From Amoebidium appalachense (lineage: Eukaryota; Ichthyosporea), in NCBI GenBank assembly GCA_963693365.1, contig CAVNZM010000003.1, positions 15,314,001 to 15,378,000 of the forward strand: DNA of 64,000 nt, given 5' to 3'. The notes under the pieces are model-generated. The model did not search any database and was not told the origin of the DNA. It saw nothing but the letters and a program-made list of their open reading frames with translations. Position 1 is the stretch's first letter. Each line of letters starts with the position of its first letter. The position numbers and the translations under genes are program-made. Below, in pieces: positions 62,709-64,000 of this stretch.

Positions 62709-64000
62709 TTATTTGTATTTGTGCCCAGGGGAGAAGGGGAGAGAGAGGGGGAGGAAAGAGGGGAGAGGTGAGGAGGGGACAGGTCGGATAGAGAAGAGAG
62801 GGTGGGAGGGCAAATACTTCTTTAAGCGGCTTATGTGCTTATTGAATTTCAGCGCGAGATAGGATACTCTAGCAGCTATTGGGACCAGACCATATATCGA
62901 GAGCGTTACAGGCCCAGGTTTACAACAGTTGTTAGATAGAAAGGAGGCAACTTCTGCTTCAAGGAAATTTGCCAAGGGTTTAAGCGCTCTAGTTCTCTCT
63001 TTCTTGATCCAAGCGGCGAGAAGGGGTAAACCATATTCACATGCCGGGAAGACAAAAGTGCGAATAAATGTAAGTCTAATAGAAGGATGGAGGGGTGTGT
63101 CTTTAAAAATATTAGCCGAGAAGAAAGCTAACCGCTTACGAGCCAACTCTACCCTCTTTTCGACCATATGGGGAAACATAACACCAACAGAATCAACCGG
63201 AACACCAAGATATTTGTATTCTGGAACTATAGGTACAGGTTTAGATGATAATGTAAATGTGTGTAAATTGTTAGCTATATCAGGTACAAGAACACCACAT
63301 TTGTCTATGTTAAGGATCATAAGGTTTGCCTTGCACCACTCTGACACTACATCGAACAATCTTTGCAGGCGTCTAGGGGTACGGGCAAGGAGGGACAGAT
63401 CATCAGCATAGAGAAGTGCAGGCGGAAAGTTATTAATAGGGTCATCGTTTTCGGCGTAAATCTTGACAGCCAAATCATCTATAAATAGGTTAAACAAAAA
63501 GGGGCTAAGCAATGAACCCTGCAAGAGACCTCTAGTACGAGCAAAACCATATGAAAGATGCCCATTAACCACAGCTCTACCATAGGTTTGAGACAAGAGT
63601 GCTTCTAACAGAACACCAATGCAGTGTGGTACACCCCGTGCAGCAAGCTTTTCCCATAGGAGACCAGGGGAGACAGAATCGTAAGCAGTTTTCCAATCAA
63701 TAAAGCCAACATATTGTGCACCAACTTGCATAGAATCGTGCAGTGCCATTATTTGAACATAACATGAATTGTTTTTACGAAAAGCGGATTGGCATGGGTG
63801 TATGTGAAGAATAGATTGAAACCTAGGGTGATGTGCAAATAACCTAAGTAAGCAAGCTTCAAAGAATCTACGAACAACCTGGGTTAGTGTAATGGGGCGA
63901 AAGGATGATATGGGGCCCTCAGAGTCCTTCTTAACTATGGGGATCACTAAGGTATCTAACCAAGATGACGGGACATGTCCACATTTAACACACCAAGAAA
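62709..64000 (-). CDS. LINE reverse transcriptase, 5' end outside the window
   Basis: Reverse transcriptase of a non-LTR retrotransposon, which copies the element RNA at the target site. The frame is open to the window edge and reads PSSWLDTLVIPIVKK, the usual start of the RT fingers. SFRPITLTQVVRRFFE, QSAFRKNNSC, DWKTAYDSV (catalytic Asp region), GLLQGSLLSPFLFNLFIDDL and the catalytic ALLYADDLSLLA follow in normal order. The thumb continues to about 62830. The protein then enters low-complexity Pro/Ser/Leu sequence and stops at 62711, probably through the frameshift noted for the downstream frame. The endonuclease domain expected upstream is not in the window. The RT core looks intact, so the copy is fairly young. 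Confidence 0.93.
   Translation of the reverse strand, partial: SWCVKCGHVPSSWLDTLVIPIVKKDSEGPISSFRPITLTQVVRRFFEACLLRLFAHHPRFQSILHIHPCQSAFRKNNSCYVQIMALHDSMQVGAQYVGFIDWKTAYDSVSPGLLWEKLAARGVPHCIGVLLEALLSQTYGRAVVNGHLSYGFARTRGLLQGSLLSPFLFNLFIDDLAVKIYAENDDPINNFPPALLYADDLSLLARTPRRLQRLFDVVSEWCKANLMILNIDKCGVLVPDIANNLHTFTLSSKPVPIVPEYKYLGVPVDSVGVMFPHMVEKRVELARKRLAFFSANIFKDTPLHPSIRLTFIRTFVFPACEYGLPLLAAWIKKERTRALKPLANFLEAEVASFLSNNCCKPGPVTLSIYGLVPIAARVSYLALKFNKHISRLKKYLPSHPLFSIRPVPSSPLPSFLPLSLPFSPGHKYK

Larger units (their letters stand above)
61983..64000 (-). mobile_element. Non-LTR (LINE-type) retrotransposon, 3' part
   Basis: The minus-strand element runs off the right edge. Its 3' end is well defined: coding region, (CA)n array (62118-62057), then GAGGGGAGCCCCTTT and 40 A (62022-61983). 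GGGGAGCCCC can form a small terminal hairpin. The 5' half lies outside the window. Confidence 0.9.

Overview
This is a repeat-dominated eukaryotic nuclear segment. Spliceosomal introns, Kozak-like starts, poly(A)-type elements and non-LTR and LTR retrotransposons show this directly. The density of (CA)n/(GT)n arrays, C- and G-homopolymers (up to about 50 nt) and short dispersed repeats is extreme. The gene set combines a full SPX-VTC-DUF202 polyphosphate-polymerase-family protein (absent from typical animals) with a BTG/Tob protein, an ALYREF export adaptor and PA-TM-RING and TRAF-like RING ligases. I infer a unicellular opisthokont, perhaps an intron-rich holozoan protist, but the sequence does not settle the taxon.

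Layout. 1-7.1 kb: microsatellites, poly-C tracts and degenerate repeats, no gene seen. 7.4-11.4 kb (minus): seven-exon ALYREF homologue, divergent from RPS29 (plus, 11922-12092). 12.1-17.9 kb: mostly noncoding, with a poly(A)-ended short element at 16.06-16.60 kb. 17.93 kb: an 88-codon orphan ORF. 21.2-25.2 kb (plus): three-exon PA-TM-RING E3 ligase. 27.3-30.2 kb (minus): two-exon RING/TRAF-zinc-finger/coiled-coil/transmembrane protein, divergent from a nine-exon VTC gene (plus, 32.4-41.0 kb). 41-50 kb and 53.6-59.4 kb: repeat graveyards with segmental duplications and a family of short repeats marked by GGGTGGCC/GGCCACCC. 49.96-53.60 kb: a complete but non-autonomous LTR retrotransposon (480-bp LTRs, TTAGG target duplication, minus strand). 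59.45-61.33 kb (minus): three-exon BTG/Tob gene. 61.5-64 kb: nested non-LTR retrotransposon pieces, including a reverse transcriptase that runs off the right edge.

Roles. ALYREF (mRNA export), BTG/Tob (deadenylation and antiproliferative control) and RPS29 (translation) serve mRNA metabolism. The VTC protein belongs to polyphosphate synthesis, but it lacks several residues expected of an active polymerase and looks like a VTC2/3-type subunit. The two RING proteins are membrane-linked ubiquitin ligases. No operon-like logic is expected or seen.

The most unusual signals are: (i) many introns start with (GT)n/Gn at the donor and end with Cn/(CA)n at the acceptor, so their two ends are reverse-complementary; (ii) a dispersed repeat ends in a poly(C) tract, with recent copies inside VTC introns; (iii) a second dispersed family has an internal inverted repeat around GGCC; (iv) the LTR element has three tandem copies of its primer-binding/LTR junction.
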